From positions 124,001-188,000 of the forward strand of contig NZ_JTGN01000011.1 in the NCBI RefSeq assembly GCF_000797495.1: a stretch of 64,000 nucleotides of DNA, in the 5' to 3' direction. Below the pieces are notes generated by a model. The model worked only from the letters and a program-made list of their open reading frames with translations, was not told where the DNA came from and ran no database searches. Below are positions 8,284 through 16,261 of this stretch, piece after piece (positions within the stretch are counted from its first letter, which is position 1; each line of letters begins with the position of its first letter). The translations under genes and the position numbers were made by a program. Origin of the DNA: Robinsoniella peoriensis. Its GTDB lineage: Bacteria > Bacillota > Clostridia > Lachnospirales > Lachnospiraceae.

Positions 8284-9645
8284 CTACCGCGTGACATTTT
8301 TTACCCACTTGTAGGTTCGATACCTCCAGGTCGTCGCCGGAAGCTTTACGATCTCGTCACTTAACAGTATGATATATACTACAATAACCGGTGCCTTAAA
8401 TACAAATGCTGCAATCGCGCCTAAGAAGATGGCAAATCCCCAAAGAGTAGCCAAATCCAGAATCAGCCCGAATTTGGTATCGCCGCCTGCACGGAAAACC
8501 CCTACAACCATGGTTGTATTATATGCCTGCGCTATTACAAAGTAAGACATTACAAACATCATCGCCCTTAAATATCCCTGTGCCTGTTCGCTCAAAGTCA
8601 GATTGGCTCTTACAATCGGGGATATGGTTAAAATGACGCCGGCGCCAACCAGCCCCAAAGCCAATGACAGCTTTACAAATCGTTTGCCATAAAGTTTGGC
8701 AAGATCTTCCCTGCCCTCTCCAATCACCTTACCTATCATAATAGCCGTAGCATTGGAAAGTCCAAAAGTTACTACCATTGCCAGCTGTTTTACCACCTGT
8801 GCAACCGAATTAGCCGCAACTGCCGGGCTTCCCAGATGTCCGATTACCGCTGTCAGCATAGAGACGCCCAGTCCCCAGAACATTTCATTGAGGATTACAG
8901 GCACTGCATAAACCAGGAAATCTTTCATTAAAAGCTTATCTTTCACAAAGAAATCCTTAATTCGGAAACGTACGGTATGGTTCATCTTCCTGGAATAGAA
9001 CATTACAATCACAAACTCTGTTATCCTTGCAATTAAAGTGGCAAGTGCCGCACCCTTTATTCCCATTGCAGGAAATCCCAGCAATCCAAAAATGAAAACG
9101 GCATTAAGAGCCACATTGACCAGCAGCGAAACCATGTAGACAATCGTAGAAATAATAACCCGCTCGATACTTCGCATAATATTCAGATAAACCAGTGTTG
9201 TGGCTGCAAATAAATAAGAAAATACGGTAATTCTTAAATATTCCACACCCCCCTGGATTACATCCGGCTCTGAAGTAAAAATGTGCATAATCTGATACGG
9301 AAACACCAATACCACAATCATAAACCCTGCCGCTACACAAAGTGCAATGCGCATGGAAATACCCAGAATCTTTTCGATAGACCGGATATCCTTTTTTCCC
9401 CAGTACTGAGCTGTCAGAACTGCAGCCCCTGAAGTCAGTCCAAAAAATATCAGAGTCATAATAAAATATACCTGGCCTGCCAGAGAAGATGCTGAAAGTG
9501 CAGTCTCTCCGACCTTTCCAAGCATGATAACGTCGGCAGAGGTTACACCGACATTAATCAAATTCTGTAATGCCATAGGCAAAACCAGTGTGGCAACTAA
9601 TTTGTAAAACTGTTTTTTTTCTTCTTTACTGTTAATTTGATACAT
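8284..9645 (-). CDS. MATE family efflux transporter
   Basis: A 453-residue inner-membrane protein with about 12 hydrophobic segments in two similar halves, as in the MATE (NorM/DinF) family. The opening LVLPMALQNLINVGVTSADVIMLG and the corresponding second-half segment ending in WGLGVSMLTAVIGHLGSPAV match the family pattern. MATE proteins export cationic drugs or metabolites using a sodium or proton gradient. The gene has its own promoter with a perfect TATAAT in the gap after gatB and its own terminator. The ribosome site is GGGAGGGG. No regulator is adjacent, so the substrate cannot be guessed. Confidence 0.92.
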   Translation of the reverse strand: MYQINSKEEKKQFYKLVATLVLPMALQNLINVGVTSADVIMLGKVGETALSASSLAGQVYFIMTLIFFGLTSGAAVLTAQYWGKKDIRSIEKILGISMRIALCVAAGFMIVVLVFPYQIMHIFTSEPDVIQGGVEYLRITVFSYLFAATTLVYLNIMRSIERVIISTIVYMVSLLVNVALNAVFIFGLLGFPAMGIKGAALATLIARITEFVIVMFYSRKMNHTVRFRIKDFFVKDKLLMKDFLVYAVPVILNEMFWGLGVSMLTAVIGHLGSPAVAANSVAQVVKQLAMVVTFGLSNATAIMIGKVIGEGREDLAKLYGKRFVKLSLALGLVGAGVILTISPIVRANLTLSEQAQGYLRAMMFVMSYFVIAQAYNTTMVVGVFRAGGDTKFGLILDLATLWGFAIFLGAIAAFVFKAPVIVVYIILLSDEIVKLPATTWRYRTYKWVKNVTR

Positions 9646-9694
9646 AGCCCCTCCCTCGCATTTGTTCAGTCATTAAATTACGCGTGTATAAGCT

Positions 9695-9722
9695 ATTATA
9701 TCAGTGTTCTGACAAATTACAA
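9695..9722 (-). promoter_or_regulatory. Promoter of the MATE gene
   Basis: On the minus strand: TTGTAA (9722-9717), 16-base spacer, TATAAT (9700-9695) preceded by TGA, making an extended -10. It begins immediately after the gatB stop codon. Confidence 0.7.
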
Positions 9723-9729
9723 GTTTTTT

Positions 9730-11175
9730 TTAAAGTGGATTTTCACTTAATATTTCCTTTAAAATTTTGTTCACCGTCCCGGGATCTGCCTTTCCTTTCA
9801 TTGCTTTCATCGTCTGCCCTACCAGAAATCCAATTGCTTTTTCTTTTCCATTTTTATAATCAGTAACTGACTGCGGATTTGCGGCTACGATATCGGTAAT
9901 GGCACTTCTCAATGCTCCCTCATCATTCACTGTCTTTAATCCATGTGCTTCTACATATTGCACCGGATCAGCATCTTCTTCGAATACATGCTCAAACACC
10001 TCTTTGGCAACACTGCTGTTAATCGTTCCGTCATCTGCAAGCTCTACCAGCTTTGCCAGATTTTCCGGCGAGAAGGTGAGATCTTCCGGCTCCCTGTTCT
10101 TTTCTTTCAGAAGTCTCAGCGTCTCCACCATGAGCCAGTTGGATACCTTCTTTGGCTTATTGCAGATTGCGGTAGCCGCTTCAAAGAGATCTGCCAGTTT
10201 TTTGGATGAAGTTAAAATGCCCGCATCATAATTCGGAATATCAAATTCTTTTTTATAACGAAGCAGTTTTTCCGTACGAAGTTCCGGCTGGGCTTCTTTT
10301 ATTTTTTGTATCCACTCATCACTGATCACAATAGGCATAAGATCGGGATCCGGAAAGTAGCGGTAATCCTGGGCATCTTCTTTTGACCGCATTGGATAGG
10401 AATATTCTTTATTGTCATCCCATCTTCTGGTTTCCTGAATGACTTTTTTCCCTTCCTCTAACAATTCAATCTGCCGGGCACGTTCACCCTCAACCGCCCG
10501 TGCAATCGCTTTAAATGAATTCAGGTTTTTCATCTCTGTACGCGTACCAAGTTTTGCTGTCCCTGCCTCTCTTACAGACAGATTGACATCCGCTCTCATG
10601 GAACCCTCCTGCAGCTTGCAATCCGACGCTCCAAGGTATTGGATAATCAGGCGCAGCTTTTCCAGATAAGCAATTACTTCTTCTGCACTTCGCATATCCG
10701 GTTCCGAAACAATTTCTATCAATGGCACCCCGCTTCTGTTATAATCCACCAGTGAACAGTCTTCCCATTCGTCGTGAATCAGTTTTCCGGCATCCTCTTC
10801 CATATGGATTTCATGAATCCCAATGGTTTTCTTTCCGTTTTCTGTCTCTATTTCAATTCCACCATCATAACAGATTGGCAGATACAACTGAGAGATCTGA
10901 TAGTTTTGCGGATTGTCCGGATAAAAATAATTTTTGCGGTCAAATTTACAATGCTGGTGTATCTTACAGTTTGCAGCAAGCCCTACCGCCAGTGCGTACT
11001 CCACAACCTGTTTGTTAAGAACCGGCAGACTTCCAGGCATCCCAGCGCAGACCGGGCAGGTATGGGTATTGGGTGCACCGCCAAATGTGGTCTGGCAGGA
11101 ACAGAAAATTTTCGTTTTCGTAGCTAATTCTACATGAACTTCCAGTCCGATTACTGTTTCATATTGTTTATTCAT
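9730..11175 (-). CDS. gatB: Asp-tRNA(Asn)/Glu-tRNA(Gln) amidotransferase subunit B
   Basis: A 481-residue subunit that binds misacylated tRNA and carries the kinase step, phosphorylating the Asp or Glu side chain before ammonia from GatA is added. The N-terminus has VIGLEVHVEL and a zinc site of C25, C27, C40 and C43 (CSC and CPVC). VDYNRSGVPLIEIVSEPD and SMRADVNLSVR are hallmark motifs; a helical YqeY-type tail closes the protein. The ATG at 11175 is preferred over a GTG two codons upstream because its spacing to GGAGG is nine bases. It overlaps gatA by eight bases. It is the last gene of aspS2-gatCAB. Confidence 0.96.
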   Translation of the reverse strand: MNKQYETVIGLEVHVELATKTKIFCSCQTTFGGAPNTHTCPVCAGMPGSLPVLNKQVVEYALAVGLAANCKIHQHCKFDRKNYFYPDNPQNYQISQLYLPICYDGGIEIETENGKKTIGIHEIHMEEDAGKLIHDEWEDCSLVDYNRSGVPLIEIVSEPDMRSAEEVIAYLEKLRLIIQYLGASDCKLQEGSMRADVNLSVREAGTAKLGTRTEMKNLNSFKAIARAVEGERARQIELLEEGKKVIQETRRWDDNKEYSYPMRSKEDAQDYRYFPDPDLMPIVISDEWIQKIKEAQPELRTEKLLRYKKEFDIPNYDAGILTSSKKLADLFEAATAICNKPKKVSNWLMVETLRLLKEKNREPEDLTFSPENLAKLVELADDGTINSSVAKEVFEHVFEEDADPVQYVEAHGLKTVNDEGALRSAITDIVAANPQSVTDYKNGKEKAIGFLVGQTMKAMKGKADPGTVNKILKEILSENPL

Positions 11176-12655
11176 GAACACTTTCCTCCCCTTTTCCAGC
11201 TATAAGAGGCGCTTCATACGTTCTGCTCTGCTCAAAACTGTAGGCAGCCCGAATGATTTTCTTCTCCTCAAAACAATCGCCGATAAACTGAACTCCAATG
11301 GGCAATCCTTTTTTATCTTTGCCGCAGGGTACTGAAATGCCCGGAAGTCCCGCCAGGTTTACTGAAATTGTATAAATATCACCCAGATACATCTTCAGAG
11401 GATCAGAGAGGCTTTCCCCAAGCTTAGGTGCGGCAGAAGGAGCAGTAGGTCCCAGGATAACGTCAAATTTCTGAAATGCCTGATTAAATGCCTGTTTGAT
11501 TAAAGCCTTTGTACGAAGTGCCTTCAGATAATAAGCATCATAATATCCGGAACTTAATACAAAGGATCCCAGCATGATACGCCGTTTTACTTCTGCCCCA
11601 AAGCCCTGGGAACGGCTTTTCTTATACATATTATGCAGACCCTGATATTCCTCGGCACGATAACCGTATTTTACACCATCAAATCTGGAGAGGTTTGAGC
11701 TTGCCTCTGCCGAAGCAATAACATAATAGGCCGGAATCGCATACTCTGCCATACTTAAGTCAAATTCCTCCACCACTGCACCTTTTTCCTGAAGCACTTT
11801 TGCTGCTCCAAGAACAGCTTCCTTTACCTGGACGTCCAGTCCTTCTCCAAAATAATCTCTTGGAATTCCAATCCGCATTCCTTTTACATCATCTTTTAAT
11901 GCTGTCGTAAAGTCATAACTTTCTCTCAAAATGGAAGTACTGTCCTTTCTGTCATAGGAAGAAATGGTTTCCAGAATTGCTGCACAGTCAGAAACATCCT
12001 TTGCCACCGGACCGATTTGATCCAGGGATGATCCATAGGCAATCAAACCATATCTGGAGACCGTTCCATAAGTGGGCTTCAAACCCGTAACCCCACAATA
12101 CGAACTGGGCTGGCGGATAGATCCTCCAGTATCAGAACCTAGTGCGAAAAAGCATTCTTCGGCAGATACGGCTGCACAGGATCCGCCTGAAGATCCCCCC
12201 GGAACATGCCCGGTATTCCAGGGATTTCTGGTAACGCCAAATGCTGAAGTCTCTGTGGTACTACCCATGGCGAATTCATCCATATTTGTTTTTCCTAAAA
12301 TAATCACTCCAGCTTCTGCCATGTTCGAAATGACCTGTGCGGAGTATCCCGGCACAAAATTATGCAGAATCTTAGAACTGCAGGTCGTGGGGATTCCCTG
12401 GGTACATATATTATCCTTTACGGCTGCCGGTACTCCCGCCAGAGGTGATGTCAGCCTTCCCTCACTGATCTCTCTTTGTACCTCTTCTGCTCTTTTTAAC
12501 GCCCCTTCTTTATCCACGGTAACAAATGCATGCACCTTATCTTCTACTTCACCGATTTGCGCCAGGGATGCACAAACGGCTTCTTTTACGGATATTTCCT
12601 TTTGCTTTATCTTCTTAGCCAGTTCCAGTGCCGTCAGACTTTTTAAACTCATCAT
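11168..12655 (-). CDS. gatA: Asp-tRNA(Asn)/Glu-tRNA(Gln) amidotransferase subunit A
   Basis: A 495-residue amidase-signature glutaminase that releases ammonia from glutamine for transamidation on GatB. The Ser-cisSer-Lys triad is visible: Lys in GVPAAVKDN (about 80), Ser in GGSSGGSCAAV (about 155) and Ser in SDTGGSIRQPSS (about 179). Length is typical. Two adjacent ATGs are available at 12655 and 12652; the first has the better distance to AGGAG. It sits between gatC and gatB and overlaps gatB, as expected for a heterotrimer made in fixed ratio. Confidence 0.96.
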   Translation of the reverse strand: MMSLKSLTALELAKKIKQKEISVKEAVCASLAQIGEVEDKVHAFVTVDKEGALKRAEEVQREISEGRLTSPLAGVPAAVKDNICTQGIPTTCSSKILHNFVPGYSAQVISNMAEAGVIILGKTNMDEFAMGSTTETSAFGVTRNPWNTGHVPGGSSGGSCAAVSAEECFFALGSDTGGSIRQPSSYCGVTGLKPTYGTVSRYGLIAYGSSLDQIGPVAKDVSDCAAILETISSYDRKDSTSILRESYDFTTALKDDVKGMRIGIPRDYFGEGLDVQVKEAVLGAAKVLQEKGAVVEEFDLSMAEYAIPAYYVIASAEASSNLSRFDGVKYGYRAEEYQGLHNMYKKSRSQGFGAEVKRRIMLGSFVLSSGYYDAYYLKALRTKALIKQAFNQAFQKFDVILGPTAPSAAPKLGESLSDPLKMYLGDIYTISVNLAGLPGISVPCGKDKKGLPIGVQFIGDCFEEKKIIRAAYSFEQSRTYEAPLIAGKGEESVHE

Positions 12656-12698
12656 CTGAATCTCCTCTCTTTATGAACCATCACAATATGCAGCCTGT

Positions 12699-12992
12699 CT
12701 AATCTACCGTTTTCGGTACTTTAAACATACTGTCTTTCTGTTCCGGAGCATTTGCCAGAATCATTTCTCTCTCGTCCCCGTTATCTACCTGATCCTCACG
12801 GAAAACGTTATGGGTGGAAAATAAATGGGACATCGGTTCTACATTGTCCGTATCCAGTTCATTTAATTTATCTATATAATCCAGCATACTGTTCATATCT
12901 TTTTTAGCCTGCTCTTTTTCTTCGTCAGACAGCTCAAGCTTTGCCAGAATTCCAACGTATTCGATTGTTTCATCATTGATCTCATTTGCCAT
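12699..12992 (-). CDS. gatC: Asp-tRNA(Asn)/Glu-tRNA(Gln) amidotransferase subunit C
   Basis: A 97-residue linker subunit that wraps around the GatA-GatB interface and stabilises the amidotransferase. The N-terminal EYVGILAKLELSDEE helix, the LDYIDKLNELDTDNVEPMSH core and the C-terminal MFKVPKTVD are classic GatC features. It lies 64 bases after aspS2 and 43 bases before gatA in the operon. The ribosome site GAAGGA precedes the ATG. Confidence 0.95.
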   Translation of the reverse strand: MANEINDETIEYVGILAKLELSDEEKEQAKKDMNSMLDYIDKLNELDTDNVEPMSHLFSTHNVFREDQVDNGDEREMILANAPEQKDSMFKVPKTVD

Positions 12993-13056
12993 AATCCTTC
13001 TTCCTGCTTTCTATTCAATTATATTATTATTGCGTAATGCTGTACTAAAGTGTGTC

Positions 13057-14388
13057 TTAAGGCTCAAGTCTTGATAAATCCCTTGGAAATAAAGTTGTTT
13101 CCCTCACATTTTCCTCATCCAAAAGCTTCATCGTAAGTCTTTCAAGCCCGATCCCAAGTCCCCCATGTGGCGGCATACCGTGTTTGAAGGTATCCAGATA
13201 TTGTTCTAAACCTTCCGCAGACATCCCTTTTGCTGCAATTTTCTCCATCAGCATCTGGTATTCATGGATACGCTGACCCCCTGTTGTAATTTCCATTCCT
13301 TTGAACAATAAGTCAAAGCTTAAAGTAAACTTCGCATCCGCCGGATCGTCCATCGCATAAAAAGGACGCTTTTTAGAAGGATAATGGGTTACAAATACAA
13401 AGTCTGCATCAAACTCTTCTTTGAAATATCTCCCGATCAAAATCTCCTCTTCCGGCTCCAGGTCAAAGGGATTCTTGATCTTTCGATCATATTTTTCAGA
13501 AACCAGCCTTTTTGCCTCATCAAATCGAACTGCCGGAATCTTATCCACATTTGGAAGCACTACCCCCAGAATTTTCAGTTCCCTGTCATAATCCTTTTCC
13601 AAAAGCCTCATGGTATACTGTAAAAATCCTGTTTCCATTCCCATAATATCCTGGAAGCTGTCAATATAGCCCATTTCAAAATCCAGACTGGTATACTCAT
13701 TCAGATGGCGTTTCGTGTTATGCTTTTCGGCACGGAACACAGGCGCTGTCTCGAAGACCCGGTCAAACACCCCCACCATCATCTGTTTATACAGCTGTGG
13801 GCTTTGTGCCAGAACTGCCGGCCGGTGGAAATAATCCAGTTTAAAAATATTGGAACCGCCCTCTGCACCTTTTGCCCCGATCTTCGGCGTTCTGATTTCG
13901 GTAAATCCTTCTTCATAGAGAAAATCCCGGAATCCTCTGACAATCCCCTCCTGAATTTTAAATTTAGCCCGTTCCCGTACATTTCGAAGAGAAATCGGAC
14001 GCATATTCAGTTTTGCTTCCAGAGAAGCATTCATTTTCCATTTTGAAATTGCCAGCGGAAGTGCTTCTGCAGGTTCGCTTAAAATCCGGAAGCTGATGAT
14101 TCTGATCTCAAATCCCCACGGAGCCCGTTCTTCTGACCGGACCACTCCGGCAACTTCAATTGTTTCTGCTTCCCTCAAATCCTTAAGCCTCCCTGCCGAC
14201 ACTCCTTCTTCAAAAACACATTGCAGCAAGCCTTCTCTTTTTCGCAATACCACAAATGCAACCTCTCCCATATCGCGAATGGAATGAATGGCACCATTTA
14301 CCTTCACCTCTTTGCCAATATAATCCTCCGATGACAATTTGCTGATCTCCAGCACTTCTTTTTTCATGACTCCACTTAAGAATTCCAT
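13057..14388 (-). CDS. aspS2: Non-discriminating aspartyl-tRNA synthetase, archaeal type
   Basis: A 443-residue class IIb synthetase. It has an N-terminal OB-fold anticodon domain (about 20-110, starting KEVKVNGAIHSIRDMG), motif 2 FRAEKHNTKRHLNEYT and motif 3 GLGIGLERLTM. It lacks the bacterial insertion domain that makes ordinary bacterial AspRS about 590 residues, so it is the short archaeal-like form. Such enzymes charge both tRNA-Asp and tRNA-Asn with aspartate; GatCAB downstream then converts Asp-tRNA-Asn to Asn-tRNA-Asn. Of two adjacent ATGs (14391, 14388) the second has better spacing to AAGGGG. It is the first gene after a T-box whose specifier reads Asn. Confidence 0.93.
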   Translation of the reverse strand: MEFLSGVMKKEVLEISKLSSEDYIGKEVKVNGAIHSIRDMGEVAFVVLRKREGLLQCVFEEGVSAGRLKDLREAETIEVAGVVRSEERAPWGFEIRIISFRILSEPAEALPLAISKWKMNASLEAKLNMRPISLRNVRERAKFKIQEGIVRGFRDFLYEEGFTEIRTPKIGAKGAEGGSNIFKLDYFHRPAVLAQSPQLYKQMMVGVFDRVFETAPVFRAEKHNTKRHLNEYTSLDFEMGYIDSFQDIMGMETGFLQYTMRLLEKDYDRELKILGVVLPNVDKIPAVRFDEAKRLVSEKYDRKIKNPFDLEPEEEILIGRYFKEEFDADFVFVTHYPSKKRPFYAMDDPADAKFTLSFDLLFKGMEITTGGQRIHEYQMLMEKIAAKGMSAEGLEQYLDTFKHGMPPHGGLGIGLERLTMKLLDEENVRETTLFPRDLSRLEP

Positions 14389-14439
14389 CATGTTCCCCTT
14401 TCTTTCCATAAACGTTATACTGTCGAATAAACATTTATT

Positions 14440-14489
14440 CCCGCGGTGCTGCAAATTTGATGCCTTCTTGCTTGTAGCGGGGTATTTGA
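14440..14489 (-). repeat. Intergenic repeat element, copy B
   Basis: On the minus strand it reads ATACCCCGC, then an AAGC core, then TTGCAGCACCGCGGG, matching 8204-8255 in order and spacing. It lies inside the aspS2 leader between the T-box terminator and the start codon, next to a perfect palindrome GAATAAA-CA-TTTATTC at 14425-14440. Confidence 0.55.
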
Positions 14490-14633
14490 CTGAAAAACTG
14501 CCGCAAGGGGTCAAGAAACACAGACTCAGCCTGTAATTCCCATTCGCACCTTTACGACAGTTTTTTTAATTGTTATTCGACGTCAGTTGTAGTTCGAAAG
14601 CTTTCCCGGAACTGTTATCCTTTGCAGCCACGC

Positions 14634-14922
14634 AAAAAGTCCCGGAATACTTTCGTATTCCGGGACGGGATTATCATAATTCCCGCGGTACCACCCGCGT
14701 TACAGATACAGCAATTGCAATACCTGTCTCTCTCATACACTTAACGCGTGCTACGTACTGACCTACTGTGATAAGCTGTAAAATACTACTTATCCTTCAA
14801 CCAGTCTGCTCCAGAGTGTTCCCTATTTGTTCTTTCCCTTAAACAGCGCTCTCAGTCGGTGACGCCGTATTCCTGTCAAGTTTCAGTAACAAGAGTCTCT
14901 TTCAATGCATTTGCTTTATTAA
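14634..14922 (-). promoter_or_regulatory. T-box riboswitch of the aspS2-gatCAB operon (Asn specifier)
   Basis: A tRNA-sensing leader RNA that terminates transcription unless an uncharged tRNA binds. The conserved T-box GGGTGGTACCGCG is at 14696-14684. It is followed by a perfect 12-bp terminator hairpin (14666-14655 with 14650-14639) and five T. Stem I contains GAACACTCTGGAGC; the triplet before ACTCTGGAG is AAC (14820-14818), the codon for Asn, and a one-base shift reads GAA (Glu, 14821-14819). An Asn specifier fits an operon that makes Asn-tRNA by transamidation. The same GAAC overlap is known from the dual-specificity T-box of this operon in Clostridium acetobutylicum. Confidence 0.88.
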
Positions 14923-14928
14923 TGACAG

Positions 14929-14957
14929 ATTCTATCACAGATTATTTGGGATTGCAA
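14929..14957 (-). promoter_or_regulatory. Promoter of the aspS2-gatCAB T-box transcript
   Basis: On the minus strand: TTGCAA (14957-14952), 17-base spacer, TAGAAT (14934-14929). Transcription would begin near 14922 at the start of the T-box leader. TTGCAA is self-complementary, so it could also contribute to a plus-strand promoter for asnA, but no good plus -10 follows. Confidence 0.65.
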
Positions 14958-15151
14958 GGGGTTTTTAAAAAATATTTTATTTATCGTCTTTTATCAACAA
15001 CCTCCAAAATCTATTTACAAACACCCACGTTTTATGATAACATGAAACCATTGTTTTAACATCTGTCAACAGTTCATCCTTCTTTTGTCTGGCGGCATAC
15101 CAGTCCGTCTTCGGAAGAAACACAATATTATCTTTAAAGGAGATGTCACAA

Positions 15152-16162
15152 ATGGAACAATTAATGATACCAGAAGGTTACAAATCCCAGTTGAACCTGC
15201 ACGATACACAGATCGGGATCAAAACAGTTAAAGATTTCTTTCAGCAGTCTCTTGCACAACGCCTGAATCTGCTGCGTGTGTCCGCACCTCTTTTTGTTAC
15301 TCCGGATTCCGGTCTGAATGATAATTTAAACGGTGTAGAGCGTCCGGTCAGCTTTGGCATTAAAGAACAGGGCGATGCCCCAGCTGAAATTGTACACTCT
15401 CTCGCTAAATGGAAACGATATGCATTGAAAAAATACGGTTTTTCTCATGGAGAAGGCCTGTATACGGATATGAGTGCTATCCGTCGTGATGAAGATACCG
15501 ATAACATCCATTCCATCTATGTTGATCAATGGGATTGGGAGAAAATCATTACAAAAGAAGAACGAAATGAGGAGACTCTGAAAGAAGTTGTGCGCACTGT
15601 TTATAAGTCTCTTAAAAAAACAGAGAAATATATGGCAATTCAGTATGATTACATCGAAGAAATCCTCCCAAAAGAAATTTTCTTCATTACTTCCCAGGAA
15701 TTAGAGGATATGTATCCGGACTGTGTTCCAAAGGAACGTGAATACAATATTGCTAAATTAAAAGGTGCCGTATTTATTATGCAGATCGGCGGTATTCTTG
15801 CTTCCGGTGAAAAACATGACGGCCGAGCACCGGATTATGACGACTGGTCCTTAAACGGTGATATCATTGTCTACTATCCGGTACTTGATATTGCTCTTGA
15901 ACTGTCTTCCATGGGTATCCGCGTGGACGAAGATGCTTTACAAAAACAGCTGGAAATTGCCGGCTGCCCGGATCGTGCAGAAATGCCTTTCCAAAAAGCA
16001 ATTATGAATCAGGAACTTCCATACACAATCGGCGGCGGTATCGGGCAGTCCCGCATCTGTATGTTCTATCTCAGAAAAGCACATATCGGTGAAGTGCAGG
16101 CTTCCCTGTGGCCTGAAAGCGTAATGCAGAAAGCCCGGGATAATGACATAGACCTGCTGTAA
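15152..16162 (+). CDS. asnA: Aspartate-ammonia ligase (asparagine synthetase A)
   Basis: A 336-residue enzyme that forms free asparagine from aspartate, ammonia and ATP. It belongs to the class II synthetase-like fold. Recognisable AsnA segments are DTQIGIKTVKDFFQQ, VSAPLFV, QWDWEKII and the C-terminal GGGIGQSRICMFYL. The start at 15152 is chosen because AAAGGAG lies nine bases before it; an ATG at 15143 directly abuts that site and is unlikely. The length agrees with the E. coli enzyme (about 330). It is divergent from aspS2-gatCAB, so both routes to asparagine lie side by side. A clear promoter was not identified in 14958-15151. Confidence 0.95.
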   Translation: MEQLMIPEGYKSQLNLHDTQIGIKTVKDFFQQSLAQRLNLLRVSAPLFVTPDSGLNDNLNGVERPVSFGIKEQGDAPAEIVHSLAKWKRYALKKYGFSHGEGLYTDMSAIRRDEDTDNIHSIYVDQWDWEKIITKEERNEETLKEVVRTVYKSLKKTEKYMAIQYDYIEEILPKEIFFITSQELEDMYPDCVPKEREYNIAKLKGAVFIMQIGGILASGEKHDGRAPDYDDWSLNGDIIVYYPVLDIALELSSMGIRVDEDALQKQLEIAGCPDRAEMPFQKAIMNQELPYTIGGGIGQSRICMFYLRKAHIGEVQASLWPESVMQKARDNDIDLL

Positions 16163-16194
16163 TATTCCGGTTTTCCATACGAAAGGCAAATGCA

Positions 16195-16247
16195 AAAAAG
16201 GAACGTCAGCAAGAGGGTATCACTACTCCCCTGCTGACGTTCCTTTT
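16195..16247. terminator. Bidirectional terminator between asnA and pepD
   Basis: AAGGAACGTCAGCA pairs perfectly with TGCTGACGTTCCTT. A runs and T runs flank both sides, serving the two convergent genes. Confidence 0.85.
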
Positions 16248-16261
16248 CTATCTTTACTCTA

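Noticed and set aside
15060..15142. Second T-box or riboswitch upstream of asnA
   Set aside because: No T-box sequence, specifier or terminator; only small weak hairpins.
15143..15151. ATG three codons upstream as the start of asnA
   Set aside because: It directly abuts the AAAGGAG ribosome site, leaving no spacing; the ATG at 15152 is nine bases away.
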